A DNA stretch of 64,000 nucleotides. Source: Rhizobium jaguaris. GTDB lineage: Bacteria; Pseudomonadota; Alphaproteobacteria; Rhizobiales; Rhizobiaceae. The stretch is from contig NZ_CP032694.1 of assembly GCF_003627755.1 (NCBI RefSeq), forward strand, positions 983,501 to 1,047,500, written 5' to 3'. The number at the start of each line of letters is the position of its first letter. Position 1 is the stretch's first letter. Of this stretch, positions 46,654 to 56,208 are shown piece by piece. A program made the position numbers and the translations under genes. Under the pieces are notes generated by a model. That model saw only the letters and a list, made by a program, of their open reading frames with translations. It was not told the DNA's origin and did not search any database.

Positions 46654-47382
46654 ATGACGGCAATCAGGCCGGGCACGATCGCGGGCATTCTCTTCGACAA
46701 GGACGGCACGCTGCTCGACTATGATGAGAGCTGGCTACCGGTCAATCGCGAGCTTGCCAGCATTGCCGCCCAGGGTGACGCAGCACTTGCCGATCAACTG
46801 CTTCTGGCGTGCGGCATGGACCCGGTTACCGGCCATATTGTGCCCGACAGCCTGCTTGCCGCCGGCAATACCCGGCAGATTTCCGAGGGTCTGGTTGCAG
46901 CCGGCTCCCGGATGGATGTGATCGAGCTCACGGAAAAGCTCGATGCGTTATTTTCCCATGCCGCGGACTTCTCGGCGCCGGTCACCGATCTCGCCGCGTT
47001 CTTCCGCCGACTTCACGAGCGCGGTTATAGGCTCGGCGTTGCCTCCAGCGACAATGAGCGCTCCATCCGCCAGACGGCGCGCCGCTTTGGTTTCCTCGAT
47101 TATCTCGATTATATCGCCGGCTACGACAGTGGTTTTGGAACCAAGCCGGAGCCTGGAATGGTGCTCGGTTTCTGCGAAGCGACGGGCCTTGCCCCCGCGC
47201 AAATTGCCGTCGTCGGCGACAACAATCACGACCTGCACATGGGACACAATGCCGGAGTTGGCCTGAGGGTCGGCGTGCTGACCGGCACCGGATCGCGTGA
47301 ATCGCTCGCGGCCGCTTCCGACTATTGCCTGAACGACATCACGGAATTGGAAAGCCTGCTGTCCGTTGCTCAGCCGGTGTGA
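46654..47382 (+). CDS. HAD phosphatase between waaA and lpxK (Gph-like)
   Basis: A 242-residue HAD hydrolase. Motif I LFDKDGTLLDYDES, motif II GVASSDNERSI, the Lys in FGTKPEPGMVLGF, and motif III/IV VGDNNHDLHMGHNAG are intact. It resembles phosphoglycolate phosphatases, but its position between waaA and lpxK (11 bases after waaA) suggests a role near Kdo or lipid A synthesis, or a housekeeping passenger. Substrate unknown. Confidence 0.87.
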   Translation: MTAIRPGTIAGILFDKDGTLLDYDESWLPVNRELASIAAQGDAALADQLLLACGMDPVTGHIVPDSLLAAGNTRQISEGLVAAGSRMDVIELTEKLDALFSHAADFSAPVTDLAAFFRRLHERGYRLGVASSDNERSIRQTARRFGFLDYLDYIAGYDSGFGTKPEPGMVLGFCEATGLAPAQIAVVGDNNHDLHMGHNAGVGLRVGVLTGTGSRESLAAASDYCLNDITELESLLSVAQPV

Positions 47383-47476
47383 CCAAGGCCAAGGCTTGCT
47401 TTTTCATCCGATCTGCCCTTTCTTGCCGCCTTGCCGAGATGTACGGGCAAGAGCGGGCGCAAGGTGGGATTAGATT

Positions 47477-48520
47477 ATGGTATCGGAAGCACCGCCTTTC
47501 TGGTGGCGGAAGCCTGATTGGCGCGCTTGGGGCCTTTCGCCCTTTTCCTTTTTATACGGCCGGATCGCCGGCCATCGCATGGCGCATGGCCGGCGCGCCT
47601 CCGTCCCGGTGCCGGTCATCTGCGTCGGCAATTTTACGGTGGGCGGCGCCGGCAAGACACCGACGGCGCTGACGCTTGCCCGTGTCGCCAAGGCAAAGGG
47701 ATTGAAGCCGGGCTTCCTCAGCCGCGGCTATGGCGGTTCGCTTGACGTGACGACCGTCGTCGATCCGCATCACCATCATGCCACCGCGGTCGGCGACGAG
47801 CCGCTGCTGCTTGCTCGCGAGGCATTGACGGTCATCTCGCGCCGCCGCCTCGAGGGCGCGGAGCGGCTGGTCCGCGAGGGTGCTGACCTCATCATCATGG
47901 ACGATGGTTTTCAGAGCGCGCAACTTGCCATTGACTACGCCCTGGTCGTCATCGACGCCACGAGAGGTATCGGCAACGGCTATCTCGTTCCCAGCGGACC
48001 TGTGCGTGCGCCGCTGCGGACACAGTTGCGCTATGCGTCGGCGCTGCTGAAAGTCGGCGAAGGCAATGCCGCCGATCGGATCGTGCGCATGGCGGCGAGG
48101 GCTGGGAAACCTTTCTTTGCAGCGTCCGTCAAGGTGCGTGGGCAGGAGAATCTGCTCGGCCGAAACGTGCTCGCCTTCGCAGGCATTGCCGATCCCACCA
48201 AATTCTTCCGCACAGTTGAGTCGCTGGGGGCCAGCATCGCTGTTAGCCGCACCTTCGGCGATCACGAACATCTGGGCGAAGACGACATAGCCGACATTCT
48301 CGATATTGCCGCCCGGGAAAGCCTGGAGATCGTCACCACCTCCAAGGATTATGTCCGCTTGATCGGCCATCACGGCCGTGCCGAGGAGCTGCTGCAGGCC
48401 TGCCGCGTCATCGAGATCGACATGGTCTTCGATGATCACCGCGCGCCGGCTCTGATCATCGACCGGGCGATCGCAGCCGCCCGCGAACGGCGGTTACGGG
48501 AAGGACAGAAGGCAAAATAG
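47477..48520 (+). CDS. lpxK: Tetraacyldisaccharide 4'-kinase LpxK
   Basis: A 347-residue lipid A kinase. The start [13 protein letters not shown] and the P-loop [17 protein letters not shown] are diagnostic, and [13 protein letters not shown] follows. It phosphorylates the 4' position of the lipid A precursor at the inner membrane. It is the last gene of waaA-HAD-lpxK; the DUF2093 gene converges on it. Confidence 0.95.
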   Translation: MVSEAPPFWWRKPDWRAWGLSPFSFLYGRIAGHRMAHGRRASVPVPVICVGNFTVGGAGKTPTALTLARVAKAKGLKPGFLSRGYGGSLDVTTVVDPHHHHATAVGDEPLLLAREALTVISRRRLEGAERLVREGADLIIMDDGFQSAQLAIDYALVVIDATRGIGNGYLVPSGPVRAPLRTQLRYASALLKVGEGNAADRIVRMAARAGKPFFAASVKVRGQENLLGRNVLAFAGIADPTKFFRTVESLGASIAVSRTFGDHEHLGEDDIADILDIAARESLEIVTTSKDYVRLIGHHGRAEELLQACRVIEIDMVFDDHRAPALIIDRAIAAARERRLREGQKAK

Positions 48521-48532
48521 GAATTGCTATAG

Positions 48533-48763
48533 TCAGCGCTTCTGGTTCGGAAGCGCGCCGGCGCGTTTTTCGGCTTCCAGCGAAGAGATCACGTCGGCAT
48601 AGGGTTCCTGCCGGGCGACGCTCCAGTAGCGCAGCTCATCGAGCGCGATATGCTTGCCGGTCATGGCGCAGACGACGTAGGAACCGGGCATGAGGATTTG
48701 GAAGTCGCCGTCGAGATAGCGAATCTTCGCCTCGCGGTTTCCATGTCCCTCAAAAAGATTCAT
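48533..48763 (-). CDS. DUF2093 small protein
   Basis: A 76-residue protein NLFEGHGNREAKIRYLDGDF with the VCAMTGKHIALDELRYWSVA segment, characteristic of DUF2093, a small alphaproteobacterial family with a conserved cysteine. Start ATG 48763. It lies between mutL and lpxK and is probably monocistronic. Function unknown. Confidence 0.82.
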   Translation of the reverse strand: MNLFEGHGNREAKIRYLDGDFQILMPGSYVVCAMTGKHIALDELRYWSVARQEPYADVISSLEAEKRAGALPNQKR

Positions 48764-48846
48764 CTGATGCCGTCCCCAATCTCTGTCATCTGTTTGCCAT
48801 ACCCCGGCAAGCTGGACTTTTCCAGTTATTTCGATCGTATCTGCTC

Positions 48847-50673
48847 TCAGCTCCGTCCGAACAGCCGTTCGATATCCGAGAGCTTCAACTCTATATAGGT
48901 CGGCCTGCCGTGATTGCACTGGCCCGACCCGGGAGTTGCCTCCATTTGGCGCAGAAGTGCGTTCATTTCCTCGGGCCTCAGCCGCCGGCCGGAGCGCACC
49001 GAACCGTGGCAGGCCATCGTAGCGGCAACATATTCCAGCTTGGCGGCAAGGCCGGAAGCCGTGTCCCATTCGGCGATCTCGTCGGCCAACTGTCGGATCA
49101 GCCCTTGCGCATCCACTTCGCCTAGCATCGCCGGCGTCTCGCGCACCGCGATCGCGCCAGGACCGAAACGCTCGACGGCAAGGCCGAGTTCGGCAAGCTC
49201 GTCGGCAAATACCATCAGCCGGTCGCAATCCTCTTCCGGCAGATCAACAATCTCCGGGATTAAGAGGACCTGCGAAGACAGCCGCTTTGAATGCAGGGCT
49301 TTGCGCATTTCTTCGAATACGAGCCGCTCATGCGCCGCGTGCTGGTCGACAATGACGAGGCCATCGTCGGTCTGTGCAACGATGTAGTTCTCATGCAATT
49401 GGGCACGCGCTGCACCCAGGGGGAACCGAGCCGGTTCCTCCATGCGTACGGGCTCGATAGGTGCTGCGGTTTCGGCGCGGGCAGTCGGTACGGCGAGGCC
49501 GTCGAAGGCGGCTTGGGGTCGCTCATCGAAACCATGTCCGTTCGTCGAGGGCTGATAGGGTCTGGATGGCGAAGCCTCGGGCGTCCAGGGTGCTGATGGT
49601 GTCGACGGCCGCCATGCCGGCTGGAAACCGGAACGGCCAGGGCTGAAGGCACGAAGCATGCCGTCGGCGCCTGTCGTCGCCGCACGATCACCCTCGCGCG
49701 CCAGGGCCTCGCGGATGGCGCCGACGATCAGGCCGCGCACGAGGCCGGGATCGCGGAAACGAACATCGGATTTCGCCGGATGCACGTTGACATCGACGAA
49801 CGCCGGGTCGAGCATGATGGAGAGGACGGCAACGGGATAGCGCCCGGAAGGTATGGTCTCGGCATAGGCGCCGCGGATCGCCGACAGGATCAGCTTGTCC
49901 TGCACCGGCCTGCCGTTGACGAAGGCATATTGATGCGCCGAGTTGCCGCGATTGAACGTCGGCACGCCGGCAAAGCCGGTCAAACTCACATCCTCCCGCG
50001 CGGCGTCGAGCTCGATGGCGTTGTCCTTGAACTCGTTCCCGAGCACCTGCGCCATGCGGGCGAGATGATCATCGCCGGTGGCCGGAAATTCCAGTGTCGA
50101 GCGGTCGCTGCCGGAAAGCACGAAACGCACGCGTGGGAAGGCGATCGCCATACGTTTGACGACCTCGGTGATCGCGGCAGCTTCGGCCTTCTCGGTCTTC
50201 AGGAATTTCAGTCGTGCCGGCGTCGCGAAGAACAGGTCGCGCACCTCGACGATCGTGCCGGGATTGGCGGCCGTCGGGCGCAGGTGCAGCACCTTGCCGC
50301 CGGCGACCGAAATTTCCGCGCCGCCATCGCTGCCGGGTCTCCGGCTGGCGATAGACAGCTTCGCAACCGAGCCGATCGAGGGCAGGGCCTCGCCACGGAA
50401 GCCCAGGGTGCGGATATCCTCCAGCGTATCGGAAATCTTTGAAGTGCAATGCCGTCTGACGGCCAGCTCCAGGTCCGCCCGCTCCATGCCGGAACCGTTG
50501 TCACTGACTCGTAGCAGCGCCTTGCCGCCGCCGGCTGTCGCGATCTCGATGCGCGTCGCGCCGGCATCCAGCGCGTTTTCGATCAACTCCTTGGCAGCAC
50601 TTGCCGGCCGCTCGATGACTTCGCCGGCGGCGATCTGGTTGATCAGGGTTTCGGAGAGTTGCTTGATGGCCAT
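48847..50673 (-). CDS. mutL: DNA mismatch repair protein MutL
   Basis: A 608-residue MutL. The GHKL ATPase motifs [21 protein letters not shown] and [11 protein letters not shown] are in the N-terminal domain; a proline-rich linker (about 340-420) follows, and the dimerisation domain carries [13 protein letters not shown], which fits the DQHA(x)2E(x)4E endonuclease motif, and [11 protein letters not shown], close to CPHGRP. So this MutL is of the endonuclease type, unlike E. coli MutL. Start ATG 50673 ([14 protein letters not shown]). No mutS lies nearby. Confidence 0.95.
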   Translation of the reverse strand: MAIKQLSETLINQIAAGEVIERPASAAKELIENALDAGATRIEIATAGGGKALLRVSDNGSGMERADLELAVRRHCTSKISDTLEDIRTLGFRGEALPSIGSVAKLSIASRRPGSDGGAEISVAGGKVLHLRPTAANPGTIVEVRDLFFATPARLKFLKTEKAEAAAITEVVKRMAIAFPRVRFVLSGSDRSTLEFPATGDDHLARMAQVLGNEFKDNAIELDAAREDVSLTGFAGVPTFNRGNSAHQYAFVNGRPVQDKLILSAIRGAYAETIPSGRYPVAVLSIMLDPAFVDVNVHPAKSDVRFRDPGLVRGLIVGAIREALAREGDRAATTGADGMLRAFSPGRSGFQPAWRPSTPSAPWTPEASPSRPYQPSTNGHGFDERPQAAFDGLAVPTARAETAAPIEPVRMEEPARFPLGAARAQLHENYIVAQTDDGLVIVDQHAAHERLVFEEMRKALHSKRLSSQVLLIPEIVDLPEEDCDRLMVFADELAELGLAVERFGPGAIAVRETPAMLGEVDAQGLIRQLADEIAEWDTASGLAAKLEYVAATMACHGSVRSGRRLRPEEMNALLRQMEATPGSGQCNHGRPTYIELKLSDIERLFGRS

Positions 50674-51015
50674 ATCGTCATTTTCGTGGATTCGCGGCGA
50701 GGTGGAAAGAGAAAACCTATTCTGACTTTCGTCATCCACCCGATTCAGGTGCGGCCGTGATTAAAAATTTAATCAATGTTTAAGGGAATAATGACAGGTT
50801 GCATTCACAGAACTTGAAATGATTGCAGGTGGCGCGCTTTTGCACGTTCACGGCTTTTGGCGGCAGGCTGGTGACCGTCATATCTATGAGCCGACTTCCA
50901 CCTGTTTCAAGTGCTCAGGCCAGCATGATATCTTCATAAATTTACCTTGAGAGCTATCACCACTGCTCTCAACCTTTGCGTGCTGTGATATCGGATAAAT
51001 GTAGGAATCGGACGA
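50674..51015. other. Divergent intergenic region with a CtrA-type site
   Basis: 342 bases, AT-rich in the first part. It includes TTAATCAATGTTTAA (50769-50783), matching the CtrA full site TTAA-N7-TTAA. No gene seen. Confidence 0.5.
50769..50783 (+). promoter_or_regulatory. Candidate CtrA-binding site
   Basis: TTAA-TCAATGT-TTAA matches the CtrA consensus TTAA-N7-TTAA without mismatch. It lies 96 bases from mutL and 233 bases from the PAS-REC gene. In an AT-rich spot this can occur by chance, so confidence is limited. Confidence 0.4.
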
Positions 51016-52749
51016 ATGACTGCCGAGATTGATAAGGCAGCTTTTGCAGCAATCACTGAAGACGTTCCGTCTGACGGCAATCTGCAGGCGGCGCTGTTCG
51101 ATGCGGTCTGTGATGGGCTTTCCAGCGCCTTCCTTATCTACGACAGGAACGATCTGCTGCTGTTCGCCAGCCGTCAGGTCTTGAATTTTTTCCCGATCCC
51201 GCCGCAATTTCTGCAACCGTCAACACGGCTGCGTGATTTTCTCGGCGCTGTCTTTGACACCGGCGTCCGGCATCGCGATGTTCATACGAAGTCGGCGGCA
51301 ACGCGTGACGATTGGGTCTCGCAGCGGATCGCCTCGCATTGGCGAGAGCGTTTTGAGGCAACGGAGCGTTTCGGCGAGGATCGTTGGGTTCGCTTCGTCA
51401 AGCGCCGGCTGCCGTCGGGGTTCGGCGTTTGCATCCTCTCGGATATTTCGGAGGTGAAGAAGCGGGAGGAGCAGTGGCGCCTCGATATGGAGCGGGTGCA
51501 GCTTACGGAAGATATTCTCGACAACCTGCCGTTTCCCCTCTTCGTCAAGGACCGCAACATGGTCTATGTCGCGGTCAACAAGGCGTTCTGCGACAAATAT
51601 CAAACCTCCGCGGATGAGGTGTTGGGCCGCAAGGGCATCGATCTCTTCTCCACCGACGTTGCCAACCGCTTCGAGGAAAGCGACCGGCATGTCATGGAGA
51701 CCGGCGAGATGTCGATCTCGCGCCAGCGGCAGATTGCCCGCGATGGCGTGGAGCGCGATGTGGTGACCAGGAAACAGCGTATAGGCAAGCCCGGCCGCTA
51801 TTTCCTGGTTGCCACCATGCAGGATCTGCCGAAAGAGGGCGCGGATTTCGACGAGTTCGCTCTTGCTTCGCAGATCAAGGAGAACAACGACCGGTCCTAT
51901 CGGCGCGCTTATGTGCCGATGGCAGCACTTCAGACTGCCTCGCGCCGCCCGCCCGCCATGGAGACTTTCGTTCCTGAGAATTTCTCCGGTCGCAAGATCC
52001 TTGTGGTTACCGGCGATCTTGCTGCTGAATCAGCGGCATTGAAGATGCTTGCCAAATATGGCTTTGAGGCTTGTTCGGTCCACAATGAAAGCGAGGAGGC
52101 GGCATTTCTGGATGTTGCTAGCTCTCTTGGCATCAAGATCGATCTCGTTATCGTCGACAACCAGCTCGGCAAACGCGGCCTGGAGCTGGCCGAGCGGCAG
52201 AACGTGCCGGCGTTGTTGCTGGACGGCTCGCAGCTCGCCACCGAACTCACTTTCCTGATCGCTCGGCATTTCAACCGCAATATCCGCGGCGAGGCGGGCC
52301 AGTTAGCTGAAGGCGACGCGGAGGACTGGCAGATCGCAACCCGTGGCGAGGATCGTGGTTTCCAGATCCTGGTTGCTGAAGACAATGACATCAATCAGAT
52401 CGTCTTTTCTCAGATCCTGGAGGGGCTCGGTTATCGCTACGTGATCGCCGCGAGCGGCGACGAGGCAGTGCGCCTGTGGAGTGAGCATCACCCGGAGCTG
52501 ATCCTGATGGATATCTCCCTGCCGGGTCTCAACGGTTTCGAAGCCGCAAGGCTGATCCGCCGTACAGAAAAAGGCAGCGGAACGCATACCCCGATAATCG
52601 GTGTGCTCACCCAGGCTTTCGAGCGTGACCGCAACGAATGCGTGGACGCCGGCATGGACGATGTCATCATGAAACCCGTCAGCCCGGATATTCTGGAGAC
52701 CGTGTTTCAGAAATACATGCGCAGTGGCCGTAAAGCACAAATTAAGTAA
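51016..52749 (+). CDS. PAS-PAS-receiver-receiver protein without kinase domain
   Basis: A 577-residue cytoplasmic protein. Residues about 20-150 form a first PAS-like domain (SSAFLIYDRNDLLLFASRQV), 160-285 a second (DNLPFPLFVKDRNMVYVAVN), 325-425 a receiver-like domain with VIVDNQLGKRG but a degenerate acidic pocket (LVVTGDLAA) and no clear final Lys, and 450-570 a typical receiver (QILVAEDNDINQ, Asp499 in LILMDISLPGLNG, and VIMKPVS). There is no histidine-kinase core, so it cannot autophosphorylate and would receive phosphate from a partner. AGGA precedes the ATG. No cognate kinase is adjacent. Confidence 0.85.
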   Translation: MTAEIDKAAFAAITEDVPSDGNLQAALFDAVCDGLSSAFLIYDRNDLLLFASRQVLNFFPIPPQFLQPSTRLRDFLGAVFDTGVRHRDVHTKSAATRDDWVSQRIASHWRERFEATERFGEDRWVRFVKRRLPSGFGVCILSDISEVKKREEQWRLDMERVQLTEDILDNLPFPLFVKDRNMVYVAVNKAFCDKYQTSADEVLGRKGIDLFSTDVANRFEESDRHVMETGEMSISRQRQIARDGVERDVVTRKQRIGKPGRYFLVATMQDLPKEGADFDEFALASQIKENNDRSYRRAYVPMAALQTASRRPPAMETFVPENFSGRKILVVTGDLAAESAALKMLAKYGFEACSVHNESEEAAFLDVASSLGIKIDLVIVDNQLGKRGLELAERQNVPALLLDGSQLATELTFLIARHFNRNIRGEAGQLAEGDAEDWQIATRGEDRGFQILVAEDNDINQIVFSQILEGLGYRYVIAASGDEAVRLWSEHHPELILMDISLPGLNGFEAARLIRRTEKGSGTHTPIIGVLTQAFERDRNECVDAGMDDVIMKPVSPDILETVFQKYMRSGRKAQIK

Positions 52750-52865
52750 GCAAGTCTCATAGCTGTATAGTTTCTAATGAATAGATATTGCTCGCATCGA
52801 ATGACTGCCGTCCCGCCATCCTTTGTTAAGACTTCGCCGTCATGCTCCTTCGCGGGTGGAGGAAA

Positions 52866-54239
52866 ATGTCGGGACTGAATATGAAATCGGCTGAAATATC
52901 GCTCGCGCCAGTCAGTCAGAATGAATTGCAGGCGATGGCCTATACCGATCCACTGACGGGATTGGGGAATCGCTATCGCATGCGCGACCGCGCGCGCCTG
53001 CTTTCCGTCGAACGCGCCAGCGATCCCGCGCCCTTCACCATCGGCATTGCCAATCTCGACTCCTTCAAGCCGATCAACGACCTCTTCGGTGTGGAAGCTG
53101 GCGACGAGATCCTTTGTCAGGTCGCGCACCGCCTAAAAGCCTGCATTCCCGATGGCGCCACCGTCACCCGTCATGACGGCGACGAATTTGCCTTCGTATT
53201 GCCACTCGTCTTTGAACGTGTCGGCGCCGAGAAGTTCGGGCAGATGATCCGCGAAGTGTTGTCGGCGCCCTATGATCTCGGTGATCGCAACGTTCGCCTT
53301 TCCGCCTCCTTCGGCTTCGCCATCTATCCCTTCGCCGGCGAGGAATTCGAAGATCTGCTGAAAAGCGCCGAGACGGCCCTTTATCGCTCCAAGCGCCGCG
53401 GCCGCGGTCAGATTACCGTCTATTCCAAAGAGATCGCCCAGGAAATGAAGCGCGCGACGCAGCTTGAACAGGCGCTGCGCAACGCCATCATATCCAATGC
53501 CATCGACGTGCATTTCCAGCCGATCGTATCACTCGCCAATAATCTGATCGTTGGCTTCGAGGCCTTGGCTCGCTGGAACGACGCCGATCTCGGCTTTGTC
53601 TCGCCCGCCGTCTTCGTACCGCTTGCGGAAGAGCGCGGTTTTATCGACGCTCTCTCCGAGACCCTTCTGCGCAAGGCCGCGGAGGCAGCGCTTTCCTGGC
53701 CGCGCGAGCTTTTCCTGTCTTTCAATCTGTCCTCGGCGCAATTGATGGATCCCGGCACGAGCAGCAGCATTCTTGCCATTCTCGGCCGCGTCGGTTTCGA
53801 TCCGCATCGCTTGGAATTGGAAATCACCGAGACGGCCGTCATGAGCTCCGCCGACACGGCACACCGCATCATCGCCGATCTCAGGGCGGCAGGCGTGCGC
53901 ATCTCACTGGATGATTTCGGCACCGGCCAATCCAGTCTCGGCCGGCTGCGCGATTTCATTTTCGACAAGGTGAAGATCGATCGCGCCTTTGTTTCGCGCA
54001 TCAATTCCGACCGAGCCTCCGAACATATCGTCAAGGCGATCCTTGCGATGTGCGAGGGACTTGACCTGGAGGTGGTCGCCGAGGGAATCGAGGACTACGC
54101 CGAGGCGGTAAAGCTCAGGTCGCTCGGCTGCGCCATGGGGCAGGGCTATTATTACGGCAAGCCTGCCGACAGCGTCGCGACGCTCAGATATCTCCACGAA
54201 AACTACTACGAACTGGCTGGTGAGCGCGAAAGCGCCTAA
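52866..54239 (+). CDS. GGDEF-EAL protein, probable c-di-GMP phosphodiesterase
   Basis: A 457-residue cytoplasmic protein. The GGDEF domain (about 25-190) has DGDEF at the active loop (residues 104-108) and IANLDSFKPINDLFGVEAGD with a Val in place of the usual His, so cyclase activity is doubtful. The EAL domain (about 195-445) is complete: FEALARW (Glu232), LELEITETAVM, DDFGTGQSSL, KIDRAFV, VVAEGIED and MGQGYYYGKP. It most likely hydrolyses c-di-GMP, with the GGDEF domain as a GTP sensor. Start ATG 52866 has GGAGG 4 bases upstream. It follows the PAS-REC gene by 116 bases and may be cotranscribed. Confidence 0.9.
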   Translation: MSGLNMKSAEISLAPVSQNELQAMAYTDPLTGLGNRYRMRDRARLLSVERASDPAPFTIGIANLDSFKPINDLFGVEAGDEILCQVAHRLKACIPDGATVTRHDGDEFAFVLPLVFERVGAEKFGQMIREVLSAPYDLGDRNVRLSASFGFAIYPFAGEEFEDLLKSAETALYRSKRRGRGQITVYSKEIAQEMKRATQLEQALRNAIISNAIDVHFQPIVSLANNLIVGFEALARWNDADLGFVSPAVFVPLAEERGFIDALSETLLRKAAEAALSWPRELFLSFNLSSAQLMDPGTSSSILAILGRVGFDPHRLELEITETAVMSSADTAHRIIADLRAAGVRISLDDFGTGQSSLGRLRDFIFDKVKIDRAFVSRINSDRASEHIVKAILAMCEGLDLEVVAEGIEDYAEAVKLRSLGCAMGQGYYYGKPADSVATLRYLHENYYELAGERESA

Positions 54240-54293
54240 GTGGCCCGGCTTTTCAAGAAAAAGCAGGACCGTTCTACTGCTGCTGCAGATATG

Positions 54294-54325
54294 AAAAACG
54301 ACGGCCTACCAAGATCGCCGTTTTT
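54294..54325. terminator. Bidirectional terminator between the GGDEF-EAL gene and the PRC gene
   Basis: AAAAACG and CGTTTTT pair across a loop that also contains a short CG/CG stem. The A and T tracts on both sides suit the two convergent genes. Confidence 0.65.
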
Positions 54326-54346
54326 CAATGTTACACGACACCTTCG

Positions 54347-54964
54347 TCATTTGCTGGTCGACGAGGTCGTCGTGGTGTCGGTTCCAGGCACCGCGGCCGT
54401 TGCCGGGGTCTTCGCAGCCTTTTCGGAAGCCTGCATAGCAAGCGTCTTGAACTCCGGTGCGGCCTTCAGCGAGTCAGCCGTTTCGGTAGTCGTCAGCTTG
54501 ATGCTGCCGTCCTGGGCATTCTGGGTCGCGGTGACCTTGTCGAAGGGAACGGCGACATTCTTCTGGCCGATGCCAAGGAAACCGCCGACGCCAACGACTG
54601 CGGCGGTAACACCGCCCTGCTTCTGCAGGATGAGGTCGTTGATGCTGCCGATGCTTTCATTCTGACCGTTATAGACCGACTGGCCCATATAGGTCTTGGC
54701 GCTGATCTGATCTGCCGATTGCTGGGTCAGATATCCAGCGGCCTGCGCCGTGTTTGTCGTCGGTGCCGGGGCCGGAGCCTGGGCATTGTTTTGCGGCTTA
54801 GCGGTCTTGGTGTCAGGCGTTGCCGGAGCGGTCTGCGTCATCGGCGCGGTGGTGTTGTTGCCGGTTGACGGCTGCTGTGCCTGAGCGAAAGCCATCGGTG
54901 AAAGAACCGATGCTGTGGCAAAGATCGCGCCAGCAGCGGCGGAAGTGAACAATTTGCCGGTCAT
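54347..54964 (-). CDS. Exported PRC-barrel domain protein
   Basis: A 205-residue exported protein: signal peptide MTGKLFTSAAAGAIFATASV..AFA, a Thr/Pro/Ala/Gln-rich linker (about 30-80), then a PRC-barrel domain (about 95-165: YMGQSVYNGQNESIGSINDL, GFLGIGQKNVAVPFDKV), and an Ala/Thr/Ser-rich tail ending TTTTSSTSK. AGGTAGG precedes the ATG. Rhizobia often have several such periplasmic PRC proteins of unknown role. Confidence 0.85.
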   Translation of the reverse strand: MTGKLFTSAAAGAIFATASVLSPMAFAQAQQPSTGNNTTAPMTQTAPATPDTKTAKPQNNAQAPAPAPTTNTAQAAGYLTQQSADQISAKTYMGQSVYNGQNESIGSINDLILQKQGGVTAAVVGVGGFLGIGQKNVAVPFDKVTATQNAQDGSIKLTTTETADSLKAAPEFKTLAMQASEKAAKTPATAAVPGTDTTTTSSTSK

Positions 54965-55315
54965 CGTGAACCTACCTTTCATTCTGATGGGCATGTTAAC
55001 CAGCTCGGGCGGGGCCACTCTTTTGGCTGACCATCACCGTGCCGGTTCGTTAGAAAAATGGTCGAAAAGAGCTTTAGTTCCGGCAAGAGTTGCGGGCGGC
55101 GGCGGTACGCGGCCTCTGTGAGGTCAAAATAACGCGAAGAATCAAAGGACAACGTGCAGGTTAATACAACCTAAACAATTGATTTCATAACCGGGTTGCA
55201 GCGATGAACAGGCTGACTTCGGTGCATAGCACCTGTTTGTCCGCTGAACGCCGCACAAGCAAAATTTTTGCTGCAGGGGTCACCTTCTCCCGGTGGGGAG
55301 AAGGCAAAAATACAA
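54965..55315. other. Intergenic region with truncated RIME unit
   Basis: 351 bases with no gene. It contains an AGGTT-AATAC-AACCT inverted repeat (about 55159-55173) and a short RIME-like hairpin CCTTCTCC..GGAGAAGG (55283-55304) immediately beyond the stop of the SMP-30 gene, which may act as its 3' end. Confidence 0.5.
55283..55304. repeat. Truncated RIME-like hairpin
   Basis: CCTTCTCC (55283-55290) pairs with GGAGAAGG (55297-55304) with a 6-base loop. The same words form the core of the longer blocks at 4741 and 22010. It lies 11 bases past the SMP-30 stop codon on the minus strand. Confidence 0.6.
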
Positions 55316-56203
55316 TCAAATCTTGTAGATCGGATCAAAAATGCCCTTGACCGTGGGGCCAAGTTCCAGGAGCGCACCGGCTTGTGGCTGCATTGAGCGG
55401 GCGTCTTCGTCAAGGCCTTCCCAGGCTGTCGTCACCGCGAGACGATCGGCATTTTGGCCGATGAAGGCCGGGCAGGAGGGCTGCATGGCGGGTACGCGAT
55501 AGCGCTCGATGCGCAAGCCGTCAGGGCTGTAGCGATCGACGAAACCGGAGCCCCAGCGGGCGTTCCAGATGTAACCGTCAGCATCGCAGACCGAGCCGTC
55601 GAGGCCGCCCGGGTCTTCCATGCTGTCGACCATGACAATCGGCTCGCCGACCGGCATCCCGGTGAGTGGGTCGACCAGCACCCGCATCAACTGGCTGACG
55701 CGCGTATCGGTGAAATATCCGATCGTGCCGTCGGGTGAAAAGCAGATGGAATTCGGAATGCTAAGCTGATCGAAGATCTTCGTCACCTTGCCGCCGGCAA
55801 CATGATAGATCGCGCCAGCCTGCATTTCCGCCCGTTTGCCCATGGTGCTGATCCACAAGGAACCGGAAATATGAGTACGCCCGTCATTGGAGCGGTTCTC
55901 GGGCTTGTCCGCCTCGATCGCGGTATAAAAGGTCAGTTCGCCGGATCCGACATCGCGAAGAAACAATCCTTCTTCGGTGGCGAGCAATTGCCGTCGGTCG
56001 TCAACACGCGCGAGTACGCTTGCCATCATCGGCAGCGCGTAAACTTCCTTCTTGCCCGTCGCTAGATGCAGTTCATGTAGTTCCTTGCCGATAATGTTGA
56101 ACCACCAGACCGTATCCGTATCGGGATCATAGGTCGGTCCTTCGCCCAAAACCGATGCGGTGTTGCAGAGAATATTACCCTGGAAATCATGAATGTCGGT
56201 CAT
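55316..56203 (-). CDS. SMP-30/gluconolactonase family lactonase
   Basis: A 295-residue six-bladed propeller of the SMP-30/regucalcin type. VLGEGPTYDPDTDTVWWFNI at the N terminus carries the metal-binding Glu; ISGSLWISTMGKRAEMQAGA, SICFSPDGTIGYFTDTRVSQ and PGGLDGSVCDADGYIWNARW with the catalytic Asp follow. With the SDR it would open galactono-lactone to galactonate. It begins 5 bases after the dgoA stop, as the last gene of the operon. Confidence 0.92.
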   Translation of the reverse strand: MTDIHDFQGNILCNTASVLGEGPTYDPDTDTVWWFNIIGKELHELHLATGKKEVYALPMMASVLARVDDRRQLLATEEGLFLRDVGSGELTFYTAIEADKPENRSNDGRTHISGSLWISTMGKRAEMQAGAIYHVAGGKVTKIFDQLSIPNSICFSPDGTIGYFTDTRVSQLMRVLVDPLTGMPVGEPIVMVDSMEDPGGLDGSVCDADGYIWNARWGSGFVDRYSPDGLRIERYRVPAMQPSCPAFIGQNADRLAVTTAWEGLDEDARSMQPQAGALLELGPTVKGIFDPIYKI

Positions 56204-56208
56204 ATGGG

